Of a stretch of 7,430 nucleotides of DNA, positions 1 through 7,268 are shown in pieces. Made by a program: the position numbers and the translations under genes. The notes below the pieces were generated by a model. It saw only the letters and a list, made by a program, of their open reading frames with translations, was not told where the DNA came from and made no database searches. Source of the stretch: Adhaeribacter sp. Lineage in GTDB: Bacteria > Bacteroidota > Bacteroidia > Cytophagales > Hymenobacteraceae. The stretch is from NCBI GenBank assembly GCA_028288395.1, contig JAQBNV010000321.1:1-7430 (forward strand), written 5' to 3'. Numbering within the stretch: the stretch's first letter is position 1; every line of letters starts with the position of its first letter.

Positions 1-989
1 TAATATTTATTAACATAATAATTATTATCGACCGGGTCCAGCATCAGGTTCACGTTAAAGCGGGTATCGGCGGCAACTTTTAACGTATCTACCACTTCCT
101 TGGTCGGCTGAAAAGATCCCCAGCCGCGACCGGTAATGGGCGAATTTTCCCGGGCAAAAAAGGTCATATAGTTACTACCCTGGCCTACACCGCCACTTAC
201 CTGCTGCACCCCAAACACAGATTCTCTCCCGTTTTCGTTTGCAATGTCAAAAACCTGGGCGTAAGTGGGCCATAAATCATAAACGCCCATGTTCATGACA
301 TCTTTCGCTTTCTGCGCCGCCAGGGGCCATTCTTTTCGGGTTAAATATACTTTGGCCAGTAAACCGGCCGCTGCGCCTTTGGTAGCCCGTCCGTTACTTA
401 ACGAATTTATTAAATCAGCTTCTGCCATTTTTAAATCCTCGATAATCAGCTTATAAACATCATCTACCGATGAACGGCTTGGATATTCGACGGCGGACAA
501 GCTGGAGGTTTCTTTCGTTAGCAAAGGCAACGGTCCGTACCATCTGACCAGGTAAAAGTAGTAAAGGCCGCGTAAAAAGTGGGCTTCGGCCAATATGCGC
601 TTTTTCTGATCTTCCGGCATGTTAATCGCCGGTACCCGGTCCAGCACCGCATTGGTGCGGTTAATGGCCGTAAACATGGTTTGCCACGTTTCTTTTACCA
701 CGCCATTCGTGGGGGTCAGCGTGTACTGGTCGATGGTTACCCGGTCGTTATTAATGGGGAGCGGAAATTCATCATCGGTACTTACATCGCCCATAATGAT
801 ATAATTACGGTTATCCGGGCCAACATTATTCAGCAAGTCGTAAGCTGCATTAATGGCGGCTTCGGCATCGGCGGCGGTACGGTAAAAATTCTGAGGAGCG
901 ATAAACGATTCCGGATTTTCTTTCAGAAAACTATTGCAGGCCGGCAACGTGCAAACCAGCAGAAATAAGCCAATTATTATATTTTTCAT
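1..989 (-). CDS. SusD/RagB-family outer-membrane nutrient-binding lipoprotein (partial, C-terminus beyond window)
   Basis: Reading down from the ATG at 989-987 gives 329 codons with no stop, so the gene runs off the left edge. SusD proteins are usually around 450-600 residues, so about a third is missing. The start MKNIIIGLFLLVCTLPAC is a lipoprotein signal with lipobox LPAC, making Cys18 the likely lipidated residue. The stretch after it, CNSFLKENPES, is typical of mature SusD N-termini. Family hallmarks are AEAHFLRGLYYFYLVRWYG (134-152) and KGAAAGLLAKVYLTR (204-218), which are helices of the TPR-like SusD scaffold. From family knowledge, the protein sits on the cell surface as a lid over the SusC barrel and binds the ligand. 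It begins 36 bp after the SusC stop, so the two are co-transcribed. A purine-rich GAAGAAGAAA precedes the ATG; there is no classical Shine-Dalgarno. The ligand cannot be deduced. Confidence 0.95.
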   Translation of the reverse strand, partial: MKNIIIGLFLLVCTLPACNSFLKENPESFIAPQNFYRTAADAEAAINAAYDLLNNVGPDNRNYIIMGDVSTDDEFPLPINNDRVTIDQYTLTPTNGVVKETWQTMFTAINRTNAVLDRVPAINMPEDQKKRILAEAHFLRGLYYFYLVRWYGPLPLLTKETSSLSAVEYPSRSSVDDVYKLIIEDLKMAEADLINSLSNGRATKGAAAGLLAKVYLTRKEWPLAAQKAKDVMNMGVYDLWPTYAQVFDIANENGRESVFGVQQVSGGVGQGSNYMTFFARENSPITGRGWGSFQPTKEVVDTLKVAADTRFNVNLMLDPVDNNYYVNKY

Positions 990-1025
990 TTTCTTCTTCA
1001 ATATTAAAATTCTGAATGGTGCTAC

Positions 1026-4000
1026 TTATAAGGTAATATTTACCCCAACGGTTACATTTTTAGAAGCCGGATAGCTGCCGTAATCGCTGCCCATGCTCAG
1101 GGTGCTCTGGCCGAAGCGGCTTATTTCCGGATCGTAGCCCGAGTAATTGGTAAAAGTAAAGTAGTTATTGGCGGCAACATACAGCCTTACATTTTGTAAT
1201 CTGGCAGCCTGGGCCAAAGTAGCCGGCAGGTTATAGGAGAGGGTAATATTTTTAACTCTCAGGAAAGACCCGTCTTCGATTTGCCGGTCCGATATCTGGT
1301 AGGCATTGCCGTTGGCGTTGGCCCGGGGAATGGTGGTGCTGGGATTGGTAGGGGTCCAGCGATCCAAAACCTCTCGCGACTGGTTGCTCACACCTGTAAG
1401 CGACTCCATTTCGAACCGGTTGATATTGAAGATACTGTTGCCGTACACGCCTTGCAGAAACACACTTAATTCAAAGGCTTTGTAAGAAAAATTATTTGTG
1501 ATACCGCCAAAGAATTTTGGTTGTGCCCGACCGATAATGGTGCGGTCGCTGGCATTAATGGCGCCATCGTTATTTAAATCTTTGTAGCGGCGATCGCCGG
1601 GTTTCGCGCTTTTCTGGGCCGAGGTTTTAACTTCTTCGGCATTCTGAAATATTCCGTCGGTTTGCAAGCCATAAAAGATACCGATGGGCTCTCCTACCCG
1701 CACCAGGCCCGAGAAAGATAACTGTAAGTGGCCGCTGGCGTTGCCCGAAGCAAACTCCGTAATATCGCCTAAATCCAATACCTCGTTACGGGTAGCAGCT
1801 ACATTAAAATTGGTATTCCATCTAAAGGCACCATTATTAATATTAATGGTATTCAAACCAAATTCGAAACCTTTATTCCGGATTTTGCCCAGATTCTTGA
1901 GCGCAGTGGTATAACCCGAGGTTATTGGCAGCGGCACATTTAACAAAAGGTCGCGGGTATTTTTTATGAAATAATCGGCCGTAACGGATACCCGGTTCTG
2001 AAATAAGGAAACATCAATACCGGCGTCGAACTGGGCCGTAGTTTCCCATTTCAAATCAGGATTAGAAATACGGCTGGGGCCAAAACCAATATTTACTGCG
2101 CCGCCATAGTTGTAATTCTGGACGCCCAGAGCCGCCAAAGACTGGTACTGTCCAATTTCCTGATTACCGCTTAATCCGTAACTGGTTCTCAGTTTCAATT
2201 CGCTCAGGTAGCTGATGCCTTTCATGAATTCCTCTTCTGACAAGCGCCAGGCCACCGAACCGGATGGAAACACCGCATATTTATTACCGGCGCCAAACTT
2301 AGAAGATCCGTCGATCCGGGTGGTAGCGGTAAATAAATACCGGCCATTGTAATCGTAATTGGCCCGGGCAAAATAAGAAAGCAGGTTACCTGCGCTGGAT
2401 CCAGATGCACTGGTTAAAGTAGTACCAGCCGAACCTAAATTATTATACAACAATATATCGTTTAAATAATTCTGCGAATTGGCTAACACATTTTCGTAAC
2501 GGTTGCCCAACATCTCAAACCCTAACAACAGGTTAAGCGCGTGCTTTTCCCAGAAAGTTTTATTATAGGTCAGGGTATTGGTGTTTTGCCATTCGGTAAA
2601 CTGCGACATGCCCACACTGCCGCTACCGTTGGTACCAATGCCATTAAAAATACTGCGCTTTATGTAGTCGTTGTCTTTAAAAATCTGAGCATTGGCACCC
2701 AGGCTAACCCGTAAATTCAATCCTTTGAAAAATTCGTAATCGGCGTAAAAATTACCTAAAAAGCGGGAGCCAATATTTAAGTTGGTTACCTCGGTCGCAA
2801 CTCCCACCGGATTACTTATTTTTATACCACCGGCCACGTTATCAATCACCAGGCTGCCATCGGGGTTATAAACCGGAACCGTAGGCGAGAAATTCAAGGC
2901 ACTGTACACGGCACTAAGCGAACTGCCGCCATCGCCATCGGTAGGCACCTGGTTGGCGCGGGTACGCGATACTGTCAGGTTATTACCTATTTTTAACTTT
3001 TCGGACAATTCACGTTCGAAATTAAAGCGAACCGAAGCCCGCTCGTATTTTGAATTGATGATAACACCCTGTTGGTTAAAATAATTACCCGACAAAGCGT
3101 ACCGGGTTTTATCATCGCCGCCCGTAAAGGTTAGCTGGTAGTTTTGCGTGGGTGCCGTCCGGAATATTTCGTTTTGCCAATTGGTGCCTTCGTTGTAAAT
3201 ACTAGGGTCGGCAAAAGCTGCGGGTACCGTTTTGCCGGCATTAATATTGGCCTCTTTCACCAACTCAGCGTATTCGCGGGCATTTAGCAGGGGTAGCGTT
3301 TTCTGAACCTGCTGCGAACTGTAATAAGTTTCGAAGGAAATAGTTGACTTACCAGCTTTGCCCCGTTTGGTGGTAATTAACACCACCCCGTTCGCTCCCC
3401 GCGAACCGTAAATGGCGGTAGCCGAAGCATCTTTCAAAATATCAATGCTCTCGATGTCGTTCGGGTTAATGCTGGCGCCGTTTTCGTTATACAGGGGATA
3501 ACCGTCTACCACGTAAAGCGGTTCGTTACCACCCTGAATGGAGTTTCCGCCCCGGATACGGATGGTAACGCCGCCGCCTGGTGAATGGGAAGCCTGCGTA
3601 ACCTGCACCCCGGCAACCCGGCCTTGCAGGGTTTGAGCCATAGAGGTAACTGGTACACGTTGGATTTCTTCGGCCGAGACAGAAGCCACCGAGCCGGTAA
3701 CATCACTTTTCTTTTGGGTACCATATCCTACCACTACCACTTCTTCCAACGCTTTCGCATCGGTTTCCAGCACAATATTCATGGCCGCACCCTGCGAAAC
3801 CGGCACTTCTTTGGCGAGGTAGCCAATAAAAGAAAATATTAAAGTGCCGGTTCTTTCGGGAACATTAATGGAAAAAGTACCATCTACTCCGGTAGTAGTA
3901 CCAGTACTGGAACCTTTTAACAATACCGTTACGCCGGGTAGGGGGCTATTGCTCGCGTCGGTTACTTTACCGGTAATTTCTACAACTGCAAGCCGGTTAG

Positions 4001-4199
4001 TCAATGATTTTTCGGCAGCTATAAAAAATTTATTCGGAGTTAAGTTGCTTTCTGCCCAAAATTGATTTTGTGGCTCGGCAGCAGCACTTACCTGCAGGCA
4101 GGCCGAGGTCAGAGATAAAAAAAGTGCCGTCCGGATAAAATCACGGGATGGGCATAGGGGTAGTCGCCTGTTGCCACGCAAAAGGGTATTCATTTTCAT
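1026..4199 (-). CDS. SusC/RagA-family TonB-linked outer-membrane transporter
   Basis: The product is 1057 residues, full length for SusC proteins. Order of parts: signal peptide about 1-41 (basic n-region with RR at 11-12, hydrophobic core 23-37, likely cleavage near VSAAA/EP); a linker of about 30 residues; a carboxypeptidase-regulatory-like beta-sandwich about 75-146 (ITGKVTDASNSPLPGVTVLL, then GTTTGVDGTFSINVP and LIFSFIGY); a conserved EEVVVVGYGTQKKSDVTGS segment (152-170) with the TonB-box-like stretch; the plug with VTIRIRGGNSI (211-221), PLYVVDGYPL (227-236) and DIESIDILKDASATAIYGSR (248-267); then a beta-barrel to the C-terminus. No STN domain is seen, so FecR/ECF-type signalling through this receptor is unlikely. 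The role, from family knowledge, is TonB-dependent import across the outer membrane together with the SusD partner just downstream. The start at 4199 is used; the ATG at 4193 (Met3) is an equally possible start. The substrate is unknown. Confidence 0.97.
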   Translation of the reverse strand: MKMNTLLRGNRRLPLCPSRDFIRTALFLSLTSACLQVSAAAEPQNQFWAESNLTPNKFFIAAEKSLTNRLAVVEITGKVTDASNSPLPGVTVLLKGSSTGTTTGVDGTFSINVPERTGTLIFSFIGYLAKEVPVSQGAAMNIVLETDAKALEEVVVVGYGTQKKSDVTGSVASVSAEEIQRVPVTSMAQTLQGRVAGVQVTQASHSPGGGVTIRIRGGNSIQGGNEPLYVVDGYPLYNENGASINPNDIESIDILKDASATAIYGSRGANGVVLITTKRGKAGKSTISFETYYSSQQVQKTLPLLNAREYAELVKEANINAGKTVPAAFADPSIYNEGTNWQNEIFRTAPTQNYQLTFTGGDDKTRYALSGNYFNQQGVIINSKYERASVRFNFERELSEKLKIGNNLTVSRTRANQVPTDGDGGSSLSAVYSALNFSPTVPVYNPDGSLVIDNVAGGIKISNPVGVATEVTNLNIGSRFLGNFYADYEFFKGLNLRVSLGANAQIFKDNDYIKRSIFNGIGTNGSGSVGMSQFTEWQNTNTLTYNKTFWEKHALNLLLGFEMLGNRYENVLANSQNYLNDILLYNNLGSAGTTLTSASGSSAGNLLSYFARANYDYNGRYLFTATTRIDGSSKFGAGNKYAVFPSGSVAWRLSEEEFMKGISYLSELKLRTSYGLSGNQEIGQYQSLAALGVQNYNYGGAVNIGFGPSRISNPDLKWETTAQFDAGIDVSLFQNRVSVTADYFIKNTRDLLLNVPLPITSGYTTALKNLGKIRNKGFEFGLNTININNGAFRWNTNFNVAATRNEVLDLGDITEFASGNASGHLQLSFSGLVRVGEPIGIFYGLQTDGIFQNAEEVKTSAQKSAKPGDRRYKDLNNDGAINASDRTIIGRAQPKFFGGITNNFSYKAFELSVFLQGVYGNSIFNINRFEMESLTGVSNQSREVLDRWTPTNPSTTIPRANANGNAYQISDRQIEDGSFLRVKNITLSYNLPATLAQAARLQNVRLYVAANNYFTFTNYSGYDPEISRFGQSTLSMGSDYGSYPASKNVTVGVNITL

Positions 4200-4271
4200 T
4201 TATTTAATATAAGTAAGGGTGGATAATAAAAATTTAAGTATGAGATTTTAAATTTGTTTATCTTCTGTACA

Positions 4272-4296
4272 CCGGAAAGAGCTAGCTCTTTTCCGG
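4272..4296. repeat. Near-perfect inverted repeat in the leader of the susC-like gene
   Basis: The arms CCGGAAAGAGC and GCTCTTTTCCGG flank a TA centre. The inner GAGCTAGCTC is a perfect 10-bp palindrome, and one arm carries a single extra A/T. Allowing one bulged base, a further 3 bp (ACA/TGT) can pair outside. It ends 73 bp upstream of the SusC start codon. No run of T follows on either strand, so an intrinsic terminator is unlikely. An operator for a dimeric regulator or a leader hairpin in the susCD mRNA are the open readings. Confidence 0.6.
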
Positions 4297-4324
4297 CTGT
4301 TGTAATTTGATAAAATGAGCGGTT

Positions 4325-4346
4325 TTAGGTTAATCGGTTAGGTTAA
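4325..4346. repeat. Direct repeat TTAGGTTAA x2, 13-bp spacing
   Basis: TTAGGTTAA occurs at 4325-4333 and again at 4338-4346, separated by TCGG. Further GGTT words surround it. The pair lies about 30-55 bp upstream of the palindrome in the susC-like leader, with reference to minus-strand transcription. Such spaced short repeats can be regulator half-sites, but the sequence is simple and AT-rich, so function is only a possibility. Confidence 0.35.
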
Positions 4347-4430
4347 AAGTCTCCTTTCTTCTGTTCCACAATGGTCAGGCTGAAAAATAAAGTAAAGATT
4401 GGTGGAGCGTTAAAGCCAGGCGGCCAGCGT

Positions 4431-4699
4431 ACCTGCTAAATTAAAAAATTTTGCTGCCAAACAAAAAATCTAGCACTTATTTAATCAACACTGACCCAGC
4501 ATAATAGCCGCTTAAAAATTTCAGAATCATCTATAATTATTCCACTATATATTTTTGCAAGTTCGACCAAATGAAACAATATCTGGCTACCAACAAGTGC
4601 CGGTCATGTGCAAATAAAGTCTCGAATATTCAACGCTGCCTCTTATATTTTGCAGGATATGGGTTAAACCAGAATCATCATTAAAGCACCTGCTAAATT
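4431..4699. repeat. 12-bp direct repeat ACCTGCTAAATT flanking a 245-bp stretch
   Basis: Identical 12-mers lie at 4431-4442 and 4688-4699. The second copy contains the MFS stop codon (TAG on the minus strand, 4695-4693). The flanked stretch has no transposase or terminal inverted repeats that I can see. It may mark an old duplication or insertion next to the gene end, or be chance: about one or two 12-mer repeats are expected in a window of this size, but few so close together. Confidence 0.4.
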
Positions 4700-6006
4700 T
4701 TTTCCAATACGGAGGCTGGATTAGGTATTTCGGGAGCGGCCAGGCTTTGCGGCCCATCTAATTCTTCGTAGTTCAGGTCTTTGGTAAAGGTTTCTTCCAA
4801 CCGCCACAAGGCCAGTAAGGCAATGCCTACCACCAGGGTTCCTACCATTACCGCACCGATAGTAATGCCAAAACTACTGCGGGCCAATAAAAATAAAGCC
4901 GATATGGGAATGACCGAAGCCCGCACAAAATTAGGGACCGTGGTGGCTACAGTTGCCCGCAGGTTAGTGCCGAATAACTCGGCGGCGATGGTCACAAACA
5001 GGGCCCAGTAGCCGTTAAAGAAACCCAAGGCTGTGCAGATAATATAGAACGTGGTTAAACTTTGGGTTTGGGTTAATAAATAAACCAGCATAAAAATATA
5101 AGAGCCCAGCAAAAAGAGTAGCATCCCTTTCTTGCGGCTCCGAAAACGCTGGCTCAGATAACCACTCATAATATCGCCCAATACTTGTCCGGCAAAAGCC
5201 AGCATTACGGCTTTACCAACAACAATAGGTTCTACTACACCTAAAGCTGCACCAAATTCTTTAGAAAAAGCAATTAAAACCCCGCTCACAAACCAGATGG
5301 GTGTTCCAATTAAAATGGAAAATAAATATTTGGTAAACCGACCCCAACTGGAAAAGAGCATCAGGAAGTTACCGCGCTTAACCTGTTTATTTTTCAGGTG
5401 TAAAAATACGCCCGATTCAAATACACTTACCCGCATTAGTAATAAGGCAATGCCTAATCCGCCGCCTACAAAGTAAGCTATCCGCCAGTCAAACATATCA
5501 GACACAAAATAAGCCAAAATAGCTCCTAATAAACCTACAGTTGCTACTAAAGTAGTTCCATAACCCCGGATTTCTTTTGGTAACACTTCTGCTACGAGTG
5601 TAATACCGGCCCCCAGTTCACCGGCTAAACCAATACCGGCAATAAATCTTAAAATTAAATATTGGTCATAGGTGGCCACAAAACCGTTAGCAATATTGGC
5701 TAAAGAATATAATAGTATTGACCCGAACAGCACCGATAACCGGCCTTTTTTGTCACCCAGAATACCCCAAAGTATACCACCTAAAAGCATACCAGCCATC
5801 TGTACATTCAGGATATTCAATCCTTTTTCCATTTGTTCGCTTCCAGTAATACCTAATTCTTCCAAACTGGGAACCCGCACGATGTTAAATAAAAACAAAT
5901 CGTACATATCCACTAAATAACCTAAGGCGGCGACGATCACCGGTATTTGCAACAATTGTTTTAAGACAGAAGGCGAGGTTTTGATGGTCATGGGTGAATT
6001 AATCAT
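4693..6006 (-). CDS. Major facilitator superfamily transporter (metabolite:H+ symporter-like)
   Basis: The product is 437 residues with about twelve hydrophobic helices, roughly at 20-42, 67-84, 92-110, 115-138, 152-170, 174-194, then a polar central loop, then 226-248, 262-285, 294-312, 318-342, 352-376 and 380-402. The MFS motif A is GDKKGRLS (84-91) in the loop between helices 2 and 3. RFIAGIGLAGELGAG (120-134) in helix 4, PKEIRGYG (143-150) and AAELFGTNLRATV (341-353) resemble the sugar-porter and metabolite or aromatic-acid proton symporter branches. Asp33 and Asp36 in helix 1, Arg120 and Glu130 are candidate proton or substrate residues. The 30-residue C-terminal tail is acidic and cytoplasmic. 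It probably imports a small organic acid or sugar-like product across the inner membrane; the substrate cannot be read. Start: ATG at 6006 gives the longest frame; Met6 (5991) is an alternative. Neither has a Shine-Dalgarno. Confidence 0.93.
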   Translation of the reverse strand: MINSPMTIKTSPSVLKQLLQIPVIVAALGYLVDMYDLFLFNIVRVPSLEELGITGSEQMEKGLNILNVQMAGMLLGGILWGILGDKKGRLSVLFGSILLYSLANIANGFVATYDQYLILRFIAGIGLAGELGAGITLVAEVLPKEIRGYGTTLVATVGLLGAILAYFVSDMFDWRIAYFVGGGLGIALLLMRVSVFESGVFLHLKNKQVKRGNFLMLFSSWGRFTKYLFSILIGTPIWFVSGVLIAFSKEFGAALGVVEPIVVGKAVMLAFAGQVLGDIMSGYLSQRFRSRKKGMLLFLLGSYIFMLVYLLTQTQSLTTFYIICTALGFFNGYWALFVTIAAELFGTNLRATVATTVPNFVRASVIPISALFLLARSSFGITIGAVMVGTLVVGIALLALWRLEETFTKDLNYEELDGPQSLAAPEIPNPASVLEKI

Positions 6007-6042
6007 TTATATGGTGGTGGTGGATATTTTACTTAACGAATT

Positions 6043-6050
6043 CAAATGTA
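6043..6050 (-). promoter_or_regulatory. Candidate Bacteroidota -7 element (TAnnTTTG) for the MFS gene
   Basis: On the minus strand the sequence reads TACATTTG, an exact fit to the TAnnTTTG -7 consensus of the primary sigma factor of Bacteroidota. It lies 36 bp before the MFS start codon, which allows a leader of about 30 nt. I see no clear TTG/TTTG -33 element at the usual spacing upstream, so the call rests on one half-element. Confidence 0.4.
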
Positions 6051-6135
6051 CACTTTTAGGAATAAAAATATATTAAAGGGTTCTTTTCCGCTTAATTATT
6101 CAGGACGAATTTGCCGGTATAAATAATTCTATAAT

Positions 6136-6170
6136 AAAATTTCCAGCCTCAGCCTCATGCCGGAAATTTT
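6136..6170 (-). terminator. Possible hairpin terminator/attenuator between SDR and MFS genes
   Basis: The 9-bp arms AAAATTTCC (6136-6144) and GGAAATTTT (6162-6170) are perfectly complementary around a 17-nt loop. In minus-strand transcription the hairpin is followed by ATTATAG and further T-rich sequence. It lies about 125 nt past the SDR stop and upstream of the candidate MFS promoter, which suits a terminator of the SDR transcript. The stem is AT-rich and the U-tract is interrupted, so this is weak. A competing pairing, CATGCC (6156-6161) with GGCATG (6171-6176), overlaps the same segment. The rest of the 288-bp gap (6007-6294) shows nothing else recognisable apart from the -7 element. Confidence 0.3.
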
Positions 6171-6294
6171 GGCATGGTATCATGTTGAAAGAACGATATT
6201 GGCTATCCGATAACGAAATGATAGTTGGTTAAGCATTTAGGCTAGATTAATATGCCTGATCTTCCTGGCCTACCCTAACCATATTGTTTTTTAT

Positions 6295-7065
6295 TTACAA
6301 CCGGGGCAAGGTTAATCCGCCATCTACCATAATAACCTGACCGGTAGAATACGGAAAATATCCCTGCGCCAAAGCCAAAACTGCTTTCCCTACATCACCA
6401 GCTTCGCCCCAACGCTTTTGCACCATTAAGCCATCGGCTATTAATTTATCATATTTTTCGGTTACACCGGCCGTCATGTCGGTGCGGATAACACCCGGAC
6501 GGACTTCGTACACCGGAATATTATATTCACCTAAGCGAGCGGCAAATAATTGGGTAGCCATGCTTAAACCAGCTTTTGCTACGCAATATTCGCCGCGGTT
6601 CACCGATGCTACCGTGGCCGAAATAGACGAAACATTAACAATACAGCCTTTAAAATCGGAGTTTTGTACTTGCTGCTCAATCATCCAATTAGCTAAGGCC
6701 TGGGTTAAAAAGTAGGGTCCTTGCAAATTGGTAGTTAGCAAATGGGTAAAGCTTTCTTCGGAGGCTTCCAAAATATCTTTCCGCTCCTTGGGGGCAATAC
6801 CAGCATTGTTTACCAGCACGTGTAGCGCCCCAAAATGACCTCTGATTTCCGATACCATCCGCTTGCGTGCCTCCGGCGAAGCCACATCGCCCTGGCAATA
6901 AATTACTTCGCCGCCGTATTTCTTTAGTTCCGTTAGGGCTTCGGTAACCGCCTCTGCCGGACGAACCCCATTGATGGCAATATCAAAACCCGCTTCGGCT
7001 AATTGCGCGGCAATGCCGAAACCAATGCCGCGGCTTCCACCTGTAATAAATGCTACTCTTCTCAT
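6295..7065 (-). CDS. Short-chain dehydrogenase/reductase (classical SDR, FabG-like, NAD(P)-dependent)
   Basis: The product is 256 residues, the usual size of a single-domain classical SDR. The Rossmann motif TGGSRGIG (8-15) binds the cofactor, Asp60-Val61 follows strand 3, and NNAG is at 86-89. The catalytic tetrad is complete: Asn113, Ser147, Tyr160 and Lys164 (YCVAK). RPGVIRTDM (189-197) and MVDGG (246-250) are also family-typical. Arg12 and Arg35, and no acidic residue at the end of strand 2, lean towards NADP(H); this is inference. Genes like this are often auto-annotated as 3-oxoacyl-ACP reductase, but a single copy beside an MFS and a SusC/SusD pair fits catabolism of a sugar, sugar alcohol or similar hydroxy compound better than fatty-acid synthesis. 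The start is the only nearby ATG, preceded by A-rich AATAAAAATAAGAA. It is the first gene of the same-strand cluster. Confidence 0.94.
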   Translation of the reverse strand: MRRVAFITGGSRGIGFGIAAQLAEAGFDIAINGVRPAEAVTEALTELKKYGGEVIYCQGDVASPEARKRMVSEIRGHFGALHVLVNNAGIAPKERKDILEASEESFTHLLTTNLQGPYFLTQALANWMIEQQVQNSDFKGCIVNVSSISATVASVNRGEYCVAKAGLSMATQLFAARLGEYNIPVYEVRPGVIRTDMTAGVTEKYDKLIADGLMVQKRWGEAGDVGKAVLALAQGYFPYSTGQVIMVDGGLTLPRL

Positions 7066-7133
7066 TTCTTATTTTTATTTATTTCTGATTTTGCAGAAGG
7101 CGATTGTCATTTTTGAAATCCTTTTCTTTTCCT

Positions 7134-7154
7134 CGGTCGGTGACGCACCGACCG
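7134..7154. repeat. REP-like palindrome, copy 1
   Basis: The 9-bp arms CGGTCGGTG (7134-7142) and CACCGACCG (7146-7154) surround the loop ACG. Compared with copy 3 (7360-7380), one T-A pair of the stem has become a C-G pair, with both sides changed, so pairing is kept. The surrounding 32 bp (7129-7160) match 7355-7386 at 29 positions. No transposase is visible nearby. Confidence 0.85.
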
Positions 7155-7203
7155 AAAGAATACGTAGCCCTATAAATATTATTCTTCATTCCAGTAACCG
7201 CAA

Positions 7204-7226
7204 GTGGTTGGTGCGCCACCAACCAC
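7204..7226. repeat. REP-like palindrome, copy 2
   Basis: The 10-bp arms GTGGTTGGTG (7204-7213) and CACCAACCAC (7217-7226) surround the loop CGC. Read on the minus strand, the 19-nt core GGTTGGTGGCGCACCAACC is identical to copy 3, so by its loop the copy is inverted relative to copy 3. Yet the downstream words GAATACG (7228-7234) and AATATTATT (7237-7245) repeat, in the same direction, those after copy 1 (7158-7164 and 7175-7183). Confidence 0.85.
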
Positions 7227-7268
7227 GGAATACGACAATATTATTTTTCCCCAAGGAGGTAAAGTTTA

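Larger units (their letters stand above)
4200..4692. other. 493-bp AT-rich intergenic region between the MFS gene and susC-like gene
   Basis: No convincing gene lies here. It is the leader of the SusC/SusD unit and the tail of the MFS gene. It holds a 25-bp near-perfect palindrome (4272-4296), a 9-bp direct repeat at 13-bp spacing (4325-4346), and one copy of a 12-bp repeat (4431-4442) whose partner overlaps the MFS stop codon. I found no exact TAnnTTTG -7 element on the minus strand, so the susC-like promoter is not located. The closest match is TAGATTTT at 4472-4465, without a well-spaced -33 partner. On the plus strand TATTTTTG occurs at 4550-4557, followed by a 37-codon ORF (4571-4684), which is treated only as a weak candidate in the findings. 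Confidence 0.7.

Noticed and set aside
579..968. Plus-strand open frame of 129 codons
   Set aside because: It lies wholly inside the SusD-like gene on the opposite strand, whose lipobox and SusD motifs are clear; the plus-strand translation shows no recognisable domain.
1281..4065. Several plus-strand open frames of 60-85 codons, and two other minus-frame ones (2222-2410, 3506-3724)
   Set aside because: All are shadows within the SusC-like gene, whose frame is continuous for 1057 codons with family motifs throughout.
4095..4100. Lipobox-like LTSAC at residues 30-34 of the SusC-like protein
   Set aside because: The -3 position is Thr, and SusC-type receptors are integral barrels with signal peptidase I sites; VSAAA/EP just after fits better.
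4558..4580. GTTCGACC resembling a tRNA T-loop
   Set aside because: No acceptor, D or anticodon arm can be built around it.
4691..5920. Plus-strand open frames at 4781-5011 and 5672-5920
   Set aside because: They are antisense to the MFS gene and lack any domain or initiation signal.
6476..6898. Open frames at 6476-6715 (plus) and 6689-6898 (minus)
   Set aside because: They overlap the SDR gene, which has the full set of SDR motifs in one frame.
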